Shown: one piece after another, positions 1-7,763 of the stretch
How the letters are laid out: every line of letters begins with the position of its first letter
How positions within the stretch are numbered: the first letter of the stretch is position 1
NCBI GenBank assembly: GCA_023150195.1
Contig: JAKLLI010000012.1
Span: 1 to 15,025, forward strand
Origin: Azonexus sp.
GTDB lineage: Bacteria > Pseudomonadota > Gammaproteobacteria > Burkholderiales > Rhodocyclaceae
Direction: 5' to 3'
DNA length: 15,025 nucleotides
Made by a program: the position numbers and the translations under genes
Notes under the pieces: generated by a model
The model's input: only the letters and a program-made list of their open reading frames with translations
Told to the model about the DNA's origin: nothing
The model's database searches: none

Positions 1-2322
1 TTCGGTAATGTCGCGCACAAAGCTCTGATCGATCTTGATCTTGTCGAAGGGGAAGCGCGATACCGAAGACAGTGAGGAATAGCCGGTGCCGAAATCATCC
101 AGCGACAATTTGATGCCCAGTTTCTTCAGCGCCCGACACATGGCGATCGCCTGATCGACATCGTCAATGAAGGCGGTTTCGGTGATTTCCAGTTCCAGTT
201 CGCTGGCCGGCAACTGGCTGTCGGCCAGGGCGCGGGCCACCACCTGTTCCAGTTCAGGCTGGCGAAATTGCCGTGCGGACAGGTTGACCGCAAGGCGCAA
301 GCGGCTGGAGAGCCCCAGGTCCTGCCAGCGCCGGGCCTGCGTGCACGCGGTGCGCAAGACCCATTCGCCAATCGGCAGGATCAGCCCGGTTTCCTCGGCC
401 AGCGGGATGAATTCGGCGGGCGATACCTGCCCCAGTTGCGGCGTATGCCAGCGCAGAAGGGCCTCCATGCCAATGATCTTGCCGCTCTCCAGACTGACCT
501 GGGGCTGATAGACCACGCTGAGTTCGTTGTTGTCCAGCGACTGACGCAGTGCCACTTCCATGGTCATGCGTCGTGCAGCGTCGGCATCCATTTCCGGTGA
601 ATAGAAGCAGAAGGTGTCACGGCCGGCTGCCTTGGCACGGGAGAGCGCGGTGTCGGCGGTCTTCAGCAAGGCTTCTGCCGTTTGACCATCGCGCGGCGCG
701 AGGCTGATGCCAATGCTGGCGGTCAACGCCAGGTTTTGCCCCAGAATCGGCAAGGGCGCGGTGACCGCCTGCTGCATACGCTGGGCCAGGGCCATCACAT
801 CGCGTTCGTGGCCCAGATTGGCCATCACAAAGCCGAACTCGTTGCCGGCACGGCGGCCGATGGTGTCGCCATCGCGCACTTGTTCGCCCAGGCGGCGGGC
901 GATTTCCTTGAGAATGCTGTCGCCGACCGAGGGACCCAGCGTTTCATTGATGCTGCGAAAGCGGTCGATATCGAGCAGGATGACCGCCGTTTGCCGATCA
1001 TAGCGCCGGGCCGTGATCAAGGCCTGGTCCAGGCGGTCTGCGAGCAGGTTGCGGTTGGGCAGATCGGTGAGCGGATCGAAGCTGGTGAGGTACTGGATAC
1101 GTTGCGCGGCGGCCTGACGCTCGGAAAGATCGCTGAAAATCCCGACGTAGTGCGTAATTTGTCCCGCCGGATCGCGAACCCCCGAAATGCTCAGCCACTC
1201 GGTGACCAGTTCGCCATTCTTGCGCCGGTTGGTGATCTCGCCCTGCCAGGCGTCGTACGTCTTCAGGCTCTCCCAAATCGCTGCGTAAAAGGCCTTGCCG
1301 TGCGTCCCCGATTTGAGCAGCGCCGGGGTCTGGCCGACGGCTTCTTCCGGCGAGTACCCGGTGACCCGGCTGAAGGCCTCGTTGACCAGCAGGATGCGGC
1401 TATCGGGGTCGGTGATGCAGATGCCGTCGTTCATGCCGGTAAACACCACGCTTGAAAGCTGGCGTTCGGTTTCGATGCTCTTGCGCCGGCTGATGTCGCT
1501 CATGGTGCCGACAATGCGCAGGGGGCTGCCGTCGGGCGCCAGTTCGACCGCCTTGCCGCGGCCTTCGAACCAGCGCCAGCTACCGTCGGCGTGGCGCATG
1601 CGGAACTCGTCGATGATGGTGTCGGTGCCCGGTTTTTCTGGCTGCAACAGGCTTTTGCCGATACGTGGCTGATCTTCCGGGTGAATCAATGCCAGCGTGG
1701 CAGCGAGACCTGCCGGGGCTGCCGACATGCCCAGGAGGGCGCACATGTCCTCGCTCCAGCTGACTGCGCCGGTTTGCCGGTTCAGTTCCCAGATGCCCAG
1801 GCCGGAGGCCGACAAGGTCAATTGCAGGCGGGTGGCCAGCCCGGTGTTTTCGGCCACGCGGCGCTGGACTTCACCTTCCAGGCCGGCTTTTTGCTCGCTC
1901 AACTGGTCGCGGGCGAGTTTCAGGGCCAGGTGGTTGCGCACACGCGCCCGGAAAATAGCCGGCTGCAGTGGCTTGGTGATGTAGTCCACGGCCCCGTCGC
2001 GCAGGCCGGTCTGCTCGTCATTGTTGGAATCGAGCGCGGTGACGAAGATCACGGGAATTTCGCGGGTGGCCGGGTCTTCGAGTAATTTGGCCAGCACGGT
2101 GCGCCCGTCCATGCCGGGCATCATCACATCCAGCAGGATGAGGTCGGGTTGCGGCTGCTGACGGGCAAACTCGAGGGCCGTCGGGCCGTTCTCGGCCAGC
2201 CGGATATCCACATCGAGGGCGTCGAGCATGGCGGCCGCCAGGGTCAGATTGGGACGAACATCGTCGACGGCCAGGACCATCGGCCGACGCCCGTCGAGGT
2301 GGCGCATTCCAATATCTGACAT
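1..2322 (-). CDS. Response regulator REC-PAS-PAS-GGDEF-EAL, cyclic-di-GMP signalling (partial, C-terminus beyond the left edge)
   Basis: The ATG at 2322 opens a frame that stays open to base 1 (774 codons seen). The N-terminus is a CheY-like receiver: acidic pair D20/D21, phosphoacceptor D65 in LLDVMMPGMDG, switch T95 and K117 in TKP. Two PAS domains follow (about 160-275 and 280-400). A GGDEF domain (about 415-570) begins with DPLTDLPNR and has DIDRF, but its active loop reads AGNEF (492-496) instead of GGDEF. The RxxD inhibitory-site pattern (RDGD, 483-486) is kept. The EAL domain shows EALLRW (E620), VNLSARQF, ELEITET, LDDFGTGYS (D742/D743) and KIKIDQSFV before the edge. Expected role: a cytoplasmic regulator that degrades c-di-GMP through EAL when phosphorylated or when PAS senses a signal, with the GGDEF domain acting in regulation. 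That activity split is inferred. Only a weak ribosome site is visible. No partner kinase is adjacent inside the window; one could lie to the left. Confidence 0.93.
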   Translation of the reverse strand, partial: MSDIGMRHLDGRRPMVLAVDDVRPNLTLAAAMLDALDVDIRLAENGPTALEFARQQPQPDLILLDVMMPGMDGRTVLAKLLEDPATREIPVIFVTALDSNNDEQTGLRDGAVDYITKPLQPAIFRARVRNHLALKLARDQLSEQKAGLEGEVQRRVAENTGLATRLQLTLSASGLGIWELNRQTGAVSWSEDMCALLGMSAAPAGLAATLALIHPEDQPRIGKSLLQPEKPGTDTIIDEFRMRHADGSWRWFEGRGKAVELAPDGSPLRIVGTMSDISRRKSIETERQLSSVVFTGMNDGICITDPDSRILLVNEAFSRVTGYSPEEAVGQTPALLKSGTHGKAFYAAIWESLKTYDAWQGEITNRRKNGELVTEWLSISGVRDPAGQITHYVGIFSDLSERQAAAQRIQYLTSFDPLTDLPNRNLLADRLDQALITARRYDRQTAVILLDIDRFRSINETLGPSVGDSILKEIARRLGEQVRDGDTIGRRAGNEFGFVMANLGHERDVMALAQRMQQAVTAPLPILGQNLALTASIGISLAPRDGQTAEALLKTADTALSRAKAAGRDTFCFYSPEMDADAARRMTMEVALRQSLDNNELSVVYQPQVSLESGKIIGMEALLRWHTPQLGQVSPAEFIPLAEETGLILPIGEWVLRTACTQARRWQDLGLSSRLRLAVNLSARQFRQPELEQVVARALADSQLPASELELEITETAFIDDVDQAIAMCRALKKLGIKLSLDDFGTGYSSLSSVSRFPFDKIKIDQSFVRDITE

Positions 2323-2331
2323 TTTGTAACC

Positions 2332-2358
2332 TATAACAAATTTATCACAGTTGTTATA
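2332..2358. promoter_or_regulatory. Perfect inverted repeat, candidate operator between the c-di-GMP regulator and gpmI
   Basis: TATAACAA (2332-2339) and TTGTTATA (2351-2358) are exact inverted arms of 8 bp around an 11-bp AT-rich spacer. The left arm begins 10 bases upstream of the minus-strand regulator's ATG, and the element lies 112 bases upstream of gpmI. No T-run follows in the manner of a terminator. The symmetry fits a dimeric repressor or activator site. No specific regulator family can be named from the sequence. Confidence 0.4.
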
Positions 2359-2470
2359 TTGAACCGGCTTTGCCGCTGATGCAAGTCCTCAAGGGTAAAA
2401 TATTGGCCCGTTCGGTAATGAGCGACCTGTCATGCTGCTTGCCGATTTTTCTTTCGAGACTGGATGGCCC

Positions 2471-4114
2471 ATGTTGCAAAAACTGCCCAATTTCGCCGGT
2501 GTGTCCGGCCCTGTCGTCGTGATCGTCATGGATGGTTACGGCTTGCCCAAAAGCGATGTTGGCAGTGCGATTGCGGCCGCCAGAAAGCCGGTACTCGACG
2601 CCCTGTTTGCAACGGCGCCCCATATTCGCTTGCGCGCCCACGGGACAGCCGTCGGCATGCCTTCCGATGACGATATGGGCAATTCCGAAGTCGGCCACAA
2701 TGCCTTGGGGGCGGGGCAGGTGTATAGCCAGGGCGCGGCGCTGGTCGCCGATGCCATTGCCAACGGCAGTTTGTGGCAGGGTGAGGCCTGGCAGCAGGTC
2801 GTGGCGGCAGCCAAATCCGGTCGCGGTGTACTCCATTTCATGGGGCTGTTCTCCGATGGCAATGTGCATAGCCACATCGATCACCTGAAGGCGATGGTCC
2901 TGCAGGCCAAGGCGGAAGGTGTGCCGGTGGTGCGCATTCATGCCCTGCTCGATGGTCGTGATGTGCCGGAAACCAGTGCGCTGACCTATGTCGAGCCCTT
3001 CGAATCTTTCCTCGCGGCCGAGTCGACCGCAGGCTTCGATGCCCGCATTGCCTCGGGGGGCGGTCGTCAGTACATCACCATGGATCGCTACGATGCCAAC
3101 TGGCCGATGGTGGAAAAGGGCTGGCGGACCCATGTGCTGGGCGAAGGGCCGCAGTTCCCGAATGCCGTGGCGGCGGTCAACGGGCTGCGCGAGCAAAATC
3201 CGAGCACCATCGATCAGGATTTGCCGGAATTCGTGATCGCCGACAACGGCAAGCCGATTGGCACCATCGAGGATGGCGATGCCGTGGTCTTCTTCAATTT
3301 CCGTGGCGATCGTGCCATTGAAATGACGCGCGCCTTCGTGGAAGCGGATTTTCACGCGTTCGACCGTGTTCGCTATCCGGCGGTTACTTATGCGGGGATG
3401 CTCCAGTACGACGGCGATCTGCAGTTGCCCAAACGTTTTCTGGTGGCGCCACCGGCGATCAAGGACACCACCGGCGAATGGTTCAGCAAGGCCGGCATGA
3501 CCCAGTTTGCCTGTTCCGAAACCCAAAAATTCGGTCATGTAACCTATTTCTGGAATGGCAACCGCTCGGGCAAGTTCGCAGGCGAAACCTGGCAGGAAGT
3601 GCCGAGTGACGTGGTGCCTTTCGAGCAGCGTCCGTGGATGAAGGCGGCCGAAATCGCCGATGCGATGATTGCCGCCATTCAAACGGGCGCCTACAAGGTG
3701 CTGCGCTGCAATTTTGCCAATGGCGACATGGTGGGCCACACCGGGAATTTCCGTGCGGCGACCATGGCGGTCGAGGCGGTTGATCTGGCACTCGGTCGCC
3801 TGCTGAAGGCGGTCGAGGCGGCTGGGGGTGTCGCGCTGATTACCGCCGATCACGGCAATGCCGACGAGATGTACGAACTGGACAAGAAAACCAAGGCGCC
3901 CGCGCAGAACCCGGATGGCTCCTTCAAAGCCAAGACGGCACACACGCTCAATCCGGTGCCGCTGATTCTGGCCGATTACGCCAGCGGCGGCCGACTGTCG
4001 CTGGTGCAGACACCGACTGCCGGCCTGTCGAATATTGCGGCCACTGTCGCCAATCTGCTGGGGCTCGAAAAGCACCCCGCCTGGGACGACAGCGTCCTGA
4101 AGATTGCCGACTGA
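2471..4114 (+). CDS. gpmI: 2,3-bisphosphoglycerate-independent phosphoglycerate mutase, plant-type
   Basis: The enzyme interconverts 3- and 2-phosphoglycerate in glycolysis and gluconeogenesis, using two metal ions and a phosphoserine intermediate. The protein is 547 aa from this start. Visible signatures are IVMDGYG near the N-terminus (metal Asp D21), GNSEVGHNALGAG with the catalytic serine S72, HALLDGRDVPETS, FFNFRGDRAIEMTR, NGDMVGHTGN and ITADHGNADEM. The sequence RAHGTAVGMPSDDDMGNSE and the length near 550 aa match the plant-like branch better than the roughly 514-aa E. coli GpmI. An in-frame ATG at 2432 would add 13 residues. I prefer 2471 because homology begins there (LPNF..SGPVV) and a weak GGATGG lies just upstream. 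A TAAAAT -10-like box sits at 2396-2401 with no good -35. The gene stands alone, with a terminator behind it. Confidence 0.96.
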   Translation: MLQKLPNFAGVSGPVVVIVMDGYGLPKSDVGSAIAAARKPVLDALFATAPHIRLRAHGTAVGMPSDDDMGNSEVGHNALGAGQVYSQGAALVADAIANGSLWQGEAWQQVVAAAKSGRGVLHFMGLFSDGNVHSHIDHLKAMVLQAKAEGVPVVRIHALLDGRDVPETSALTYVEPFESFLAAESTAGFDARIASGGGRQYITMDRYDANWPMVEKGWRTHVLGEGPQFPNAVAAVNGLREQNPSTIDQDLPEFVIADNGKPIGTIEDGDAVVFFNFRGDRAIEMTRAFVEADFHAFDRVRYPAVTYAGMLQYDGDLQLPKRFLVAPPAIKDTTGEWFSKAGMTQFACSETQKFGHVTYFWNGNRSGKFAGETWQEVPSDVVPFEQRPWMKAAEIADAMIAAIQTGAYKVLRCNFANGDMVGHTGNFRAATMAVEAVDLALGRLLKAVEAAGGVALITADHGNADEMYELDKKTKAPAQNPDGSFKAKTAHTLNPVPLILADYASGGRLSLVQTPTAGLSNIAATVANLLGLEKHPAWDDSVLKIAD

Positions 4115-4133
4115 ATGTAAACGCTCACCTTCA

Positions 4134-4158
4134 GGGGCCGCCGTGTGCGGCCCTTTTC
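4134..4158 (+). terminator. Rho-independent terminator of gpmI
   Basis: GGGCCGC (4135-4141) pairs perfectly with GCGGCCC (4147-4153) around a 5-base loop, followed by TTTT at 4154-4157. It starts 20 bases after the gpmI stop codon and separates gpmI from the TerC-family gene. A second T-run (4166-4171) follows shortly after. Confidence 0.85.
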
Positions 4159-4197
4159 ATTGCGGTTTTTTCGAAGCATTGCTGCCATTACCGCGAA

Positions 4198-4226
4198 TGG
4201 TCGCGTCGGCGGCAAGTCACTACAAT
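4198..4226 (+). promoter_or_regulatory. Probable promoter of the TerC-family gene
   Basis: A TACAAT hexamer at 4221-4226 matches the sigma-70 -10 consensus in five of six positions. It lies 26 bases upstream of the start codon and downstream of the gpmI terminator. The -35 region 17 bases further upstream (TGGTCG, 4198-4203) is poor, matching three of six. Confidence 0.4.
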
Positions 4227-4252
4227 GCGCGCTTCCTGATCGGAGTCCTGCC

Positions 4253-5011
4253 ATGTTCGACGTGCTGCTTTCCCCCGAAATCTGGGTCGCTTTTTTCACA
4301 CTGACCGCGCTGGAACTGGTGCTCGGGATCGATAACATCATTTTCATCTCGATTCTGGTCGATAAACTGCCCAAGGCGCAGCAGGAAACCGCGCGCCGCA
4401 TCGGTCTCTTCCTCGCCATGTTCATGCGCATTGCGCTGCTGCTGGTGCTGTCGTGGATTGTCGGGATGACCGAACCGCTCTTTACGCTGCTGGGTTACGG
4501 TTTCTCCGGGCGGGATGTGATTTTGATTGCGGGCGGCCTCTTCCTGATCTGGAAAAGTACGGGCGAAGTGCATCAGTTGCTGGAGGGTGAGGAAGGCGAG
4601 GCCTCCAACCGCGTCGCCGCCAGCTTTGCCGGGGTGGTTGCGCAAATCATGGTGATCGACCTGGTGTTTTCGCTCGACTCGATTATTACCGCGGTGGGCA
4701 TGGTCAGTCAGGTGGGCGTGATGATTGCAGCGGTGGTTGCCTCGGTTGGTTTGATGATGCTGTTCGCCCGGTCGATCGGCGAGTTCGTGTCCGCGCACCC
4801 GACGATCAAGATGCTGGCGCTGTCCTTCCTGATCGTGGTTGGCGTGGTGCTGATTGCCGATGGTTTCGGCCACCATGTGCCCAAGGGCTACATCTACTTT
4901 GCAATGGCCTTCTCGGTGGTGGTCGAAATGCTCAATATCCGTCAGCGCAAACAGCACGGTAGGCCGGTGGATCTGCGTGAGGCTTATGTGCCGGAGCGTG
5001 AGCAGGCCTAA
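4253..5011 (+). CDS. TerC-family integral membrane protein (probable metal ion exporter)
   Basis: A 252-aa, very hydrophobic protein with about seven membrane segments. It starts MFDVLLSPEIWVAFFTL and contains the TerC-family signature LGIDNIIFISI (D27 in the first helix) and its pseudo-repeat VIDLVFSLDSIITA (D136, D142). These acidic membrane residues are characteristic of a family linked to manganese and other divalent cation efflux; the E. coli relatives are YgdQ, YoaE and Alx. There is no CBS or CorC domain, so this is the short form. The ATG at 4253 has a GGAGT ribosome site six bases upstream. An upstream in-frame ATG at 4145 lies inside the gpmI terminator hairpin and is unlikely to be used. 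No tellurite-resistance genes are nearby, so a tellurite role is not supported. The cytoplasmic tail is short and charged (RQRKQHGRP). Confidence 0.92.
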   Translation: MFDVLLSPEIWVAFFTLTALELVLGIDNIIFISILVDKLPKAQQETARRIGLFLAMFMRIALLLVLSWIVGMTEPLFTLLGYGFSGRDVILIAGGLFLIWKSTGEVHQLLEGEEGEASNRVAASFAGVVAQIMVIDLVFSLDSIITAVGMVSQVGVMIAAVVASVGLMMLFARSIGEFVSAHPTIKMLALSFLIVVGVVLIADGFGHHVPKGYIYFAMAFSVVVEMLNIRQRKQHGRPVDLREAYVPEREQA

Positions 5012-5023
5012 GCAATCTGCTTG

Positions 5024-5058
5024 CAGGCGGCGGTCGACCGCCGCCTGATCAGTTTTTT
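5024..5058 (+). terminator. Perfect 24-bp palindrome with T-run; terminator in the convergent terC-family/kinase gap
   Basis: Bases 5024-5047 form an uninterrupted palindrome centred on GTCGAC (CAGGCGGCGGTC and its exact complement). Six Ts follow at 5053-5058. For plus-strand transcription this is a strong GC stem with a U-tract starting five bases after it. The U-tract lies within the last lysine and asparagine codons of the converging kinase gene. On the minus strand no T-run follows, so termination of the kinase operon here is less certain. Confidence 0.75.
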
Positions 5059-7763
5059 GCCACCGACTGGCGGGCAAGCGTTAGCCAGTGGCTCAGCGTC
5101 TTGAACAAGTGTTCTGGTTTCACGGGCTTGGGGATGAAGTCGTTCATGCCCGCCGCGAGACAACGACCTTTATCCTCGGCAAAGACATTGGCGCTCATCG
5201 CCAGAATCGGCAGTTCGGCGTGCCCGGGAAGGGCGCGGATCTGCCGGGTTGCGGTCAACCCGTCCATGGCCGGCATTTGCATGTCCATCAGGATCAGGTC
5301 AAAGGTTTCGGCGGCGGCCAGGCGCACCGCGCTGGCGCCATCTTCCGCGCAGGTGACCAGGAAACCGACTTCTTCCAGCAACATCACCGTGATTTCGCGG
5401 TTGACCGGCTCATCTTCCGCCACCAGCACCCGGGCGCCCTGACAGACGGCCAGCCAGTCGGCCGGTACCGCCTCGGGAAGCGGTGTTCCCTGCACCGGCG
5501 CAGCTTCGCTCTTGCTGAGGCGGGCGGTGAACCAGAAGGTGCTGCCCTGCCCCGGTGTGCTGCGCGCGCCAGCCGAGCCGCCCATCAATTCGGCCAGCTT
5601 GCGGTTGATCGCCAGGCCCAGCCCCGTGCCGCCATATTTGCGCGTGGTGCTGTTGTCGGCCTGCTGGAAGGGCGAAAACAGGGTGTCGAGCACGGCCGGG
5701 GCGATGCCAATGCCGCTGTCGCAAACACTGAACCGGATCAGGCAGCTACTGGCGTCTTCCGCTTCCAGTGTAGCGGAGAGGGCGACGGCGCCGCGCTCGG
5801 TGAACTTGAGCGCGTTGGTGACGTAGTTGAGCAGGGCCTGCTGCAGGCGAGTCTGGTCGCCGAGCAGATCGTGACGTGGCAGGCTGGATTCGATGAAAAG
5901 GCTCAAGCCCCGGTTCTCGGCGCGCTCCTGCAGCATGGCGAGAATGTTGTCGAAAATCCGGTCGATGTCGACCGGGAGCCATTCCAGCGTTAATTTACCG
6001 GCTTCGATCTTGGACAGGTCGAGGACCGCATTGACGATGTCGAGCAGGTGGCCGCTGGCTGTTTCCAGTTTGTCCAGCCGTTCGAGCTGATCGCCGGCAA
6101 GTCCATGGCGTCGGATCAGATGGGCCATGCCGCTGATTGCATTGAGCGGGGTGCGGATTTCGTGGCTCATGTTGGCGAGGAAGGCGCTCTTGGCAACGTT
6201 GGCACTTTCCGCCGCTTCCTTGGCAACGGCGAGTTGCTGGGTGCGGGCCATGACCTCGTCTTCCAGTTGTTCCGAATAGCGTGCCTGGGCGACCTCGTTG
6301 CTGCGGCGTTCGCTGATGTCGCGGGCGATCACCATCAAGGCTTTGGGGTGGCCGTCGGCGCCGTAGAGCGGCATTTTTCGGACTTCGCAAATGGCCATCT
6401 TGCCGTTGTCCGTGGCCAGATTTTCCAGGCTCAGCGACAGTTCGCCGCGGATCCAGGCCGAGCCATCGGTGCTCATGGCGGCGAGATGGAAATCGCGGAA
6501 ATTCGGGTGCAGTTCGACCAGTTCGGCATTGGTTTTGCCCTGCCAGTCCACCGTGTCCAGTTGCAATTGCTTGATCGCCGCCTGATTGGCCGTTTGCCAG
6601 CGGCTTTCGCCATCCTTGATGACGACCACGTCGGGCAGGGCGTTGATGAAGCTGAGCATGCGTTCGTTGCTGTCGCTGAGCGCTTCGGTGACCTTGCGCA
6701 GTTCGGTGATGTCGCGGAAGGCCACGACAGAGCCGCGCAGGGCGCCGTCGATGTGCATTGGATTGACCGTCAGCACCACCGGAAAGCCTTCCCCGTTCTT
6801 GCGCCAGAACCAGTCTTCCGAGCTCCGCCGCTGACCATCGCGGTGGGTTTTTGCCGATGGGCAGTCGTGGACCGGATACGGGCTGCCATCCTCGTGGCTG
6901 TGATGAAAGAGGGTGTGCAGGCAGGCGCCTTGCAACTCTTCTTCGGCCAGACCGAGCATCTGCAGGGCGGCAGGGTTGATGAAAATGCAGCGATCGTTCT
7001 CGTCGACCCCGTAAACCCCTTCACCCAGGGCTTCGAGAATGGCCTTGTGGCGGGCCAGGTGGGTGGCGAGTTCGTGGACGCGGGCTTCCACCGCGTCGGC
7101 CATGATCTGGAAATTGTGAGTGAGTTGGCCAATTTCGCCCTCGCGCTGTGCGGGCAGCCGGGTGCGATAGTTGCCCTCGGCAATGCTGCTGCTGGCGTCA
7201 GTCAGCAGGCGCAGATCGCGGGTCAGCCAGAGCAGGACGCCGAATAGCAGGAGACCCGTGAGTGTGATGCCGGCAACCGCAATCAGCAGGCCTTGCGTGG
7301 TCAGTTCGGCGCGCGCTTTTTCCAAAAAGGCCAGCGACAGGCCGTATTGCAATTCGCCATAGGTTTGCCCACCCAGGGTGATCGGGAAGCGCACATGGAG
7401 GGCATCGCGTTGGCCGAGATCGCGCCCGGGCGGGGGCAGCGCCTGGGCTTCGTGCCAACCTGTGCTGGCCAGCCGGCTACCGTCCGGTGCCGTGACGACC
7501 AGATAGTCGACGTCTTCCGACTGCTGCCAACCATCGAGAATATCCCGCAGCGTGGCGTAGTCGCGGCTGGCCAGTGGCCCCAGCAGGGCGGTCTTGTAAG
7601 CCAGTTCGATGGCCGATATTCGACGCTCGGTGAGGTTATGCAGGTGTTGATCAATCAGACGAACGCTATTTCCAAGCAGAGCGATGGCCAGGCTGATTTC
7701 AATCAGCAGACTCGCGATGAGTAGCCGAAAACGCAGGGTGCGGGTAAATCCCGGGAGTTTCAT
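5049..7763 (-). CDS. Membrane hybrid histidine kinase: periplasmic sensor, HAMP, PAS-PAS, HisKA, HATPase, REC
   Basis: 904 aa. A membrane helix near residues 14-32 and a second at 158-181 enclose a periplasmic region of about 120 residues with a Cache-like strand ([14 protein letters not shown]). Next come HAMP (about 182-235), PAS 1 (240-356), PAS 2 (365-486) and a coiled linker. The dimerisation domain has [11 protein letters not shown] with H534. The ATPase domain has N650 (NALKF), DSGIGIAP (D682), a phenylalanine box [13 protein letters not shown] and GGTGLGLAI. The C-terminal receiver has E783/D784, phosphoacceptor D827 in [11 protein letters not shown] and K879. All catalytic residues look intact. 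There is no HPt domain after the receiver and no separate response regulator in the operon, so the phosphate acceptor is unknown. The ATG overlaps the stop of the upstream PhnD-like gene as ATGA (7760-7763), with no clear ribosome site, so translational coupling is likely. The ligand is probably presented by that neighbour (inference). Confidence 0.95.
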   Translation of the reverse strand: MKLPGFTRTLRFRLLIASLLIEISLAIALLGNSVRLIDQHLHNLTERRISAIELAYKTALLGPLASRDYATLRDILDGWQQSEDVDYLVVTAPDGSRLASTGWHEAQALPPPGRDLGQRDALHVRFPITLGGQTYGELQYGLSLAFLEKARAELTTQGLLIAVAGITLTGLLLFGVLLWLTRDLRLLTDASSSIAEGNYRTRLPAQREGEIGQLTHNFQIMADAVEARVHELATHLARHKAILEALGEGVYGVDENDRCIFINPAALQMLGLAEEELQGACLHTLFHHSHEDGSPYPVHDCPSAKTHRDGQRRSSEDWFWRKNGEGFPVVLTVNPMHIDGALRGSVVAFRDITELRKVTEALSDSNERMLSFINALPDVVVIKDGESRWQTANQAAIKQLQLDTVDWQGKTNAELVELHPNFRDFHLAAMSTDGSAWIRGELSLSLENLATDNGKMAICEVRKMPLYGADGHPKALMVIARDISERRSNEVAQARYSEQLEDEVMARTQQLAVAKEAAESANVAKSAFLANMSHEIRTPLNAISGMAHLIRRHGLAGDQLERLDKLETASGHLLDIVNAVLDLSKIEAGKLTLEWLPVDIDRIFDNILAMLQERAENRGLSLFIESSLPRHDLLGDQTRLQQALLNYVTNALKFTERGAVALSATLEAEDASSCLIRFSVCDSGIGIAPAVLDTLFSPFQQADNSTTRKYGGTGLGLAINRKLAELMGGSAGARSTPGQGSTFWFTARLSKSEAAPVQGTPLPEAVPADWLAVCQGARVLVAEDEPVNREITVMLLEEVGFLVTCAEDGASAVRLAAAETFDLILMDMQMPAMDGLTATRQIRALPGHAELPILAMSANVFAEDKGRCLAAGMNDFIPKPVKPEHLFKTLSHWLTLARQSVAKN

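Noticed and set aside
2354..4075. Long minus-strand open frame (573 codons) opposite gpmI
   Set aside because: It is antisense to a complete, clearly recognisable gpmI. Its His/Arg/Gly-rich translation has no family signature and reflects GC codon bias.
4145..4252. N-terminal extension of the TerC-family protein from ATG 4145
   Set aside because: The start lies inside the terminator stem-loop, ahead of the likely -10. TerC homology begins at 4253, where a good ribosome site exists.
6048..7247. Plus-strand open frame (399 codons) opposite the hybrid kinase
   Set aside because: It is antisense to conserved PAS and HAMP coding sequence, with no start signal and no domain.
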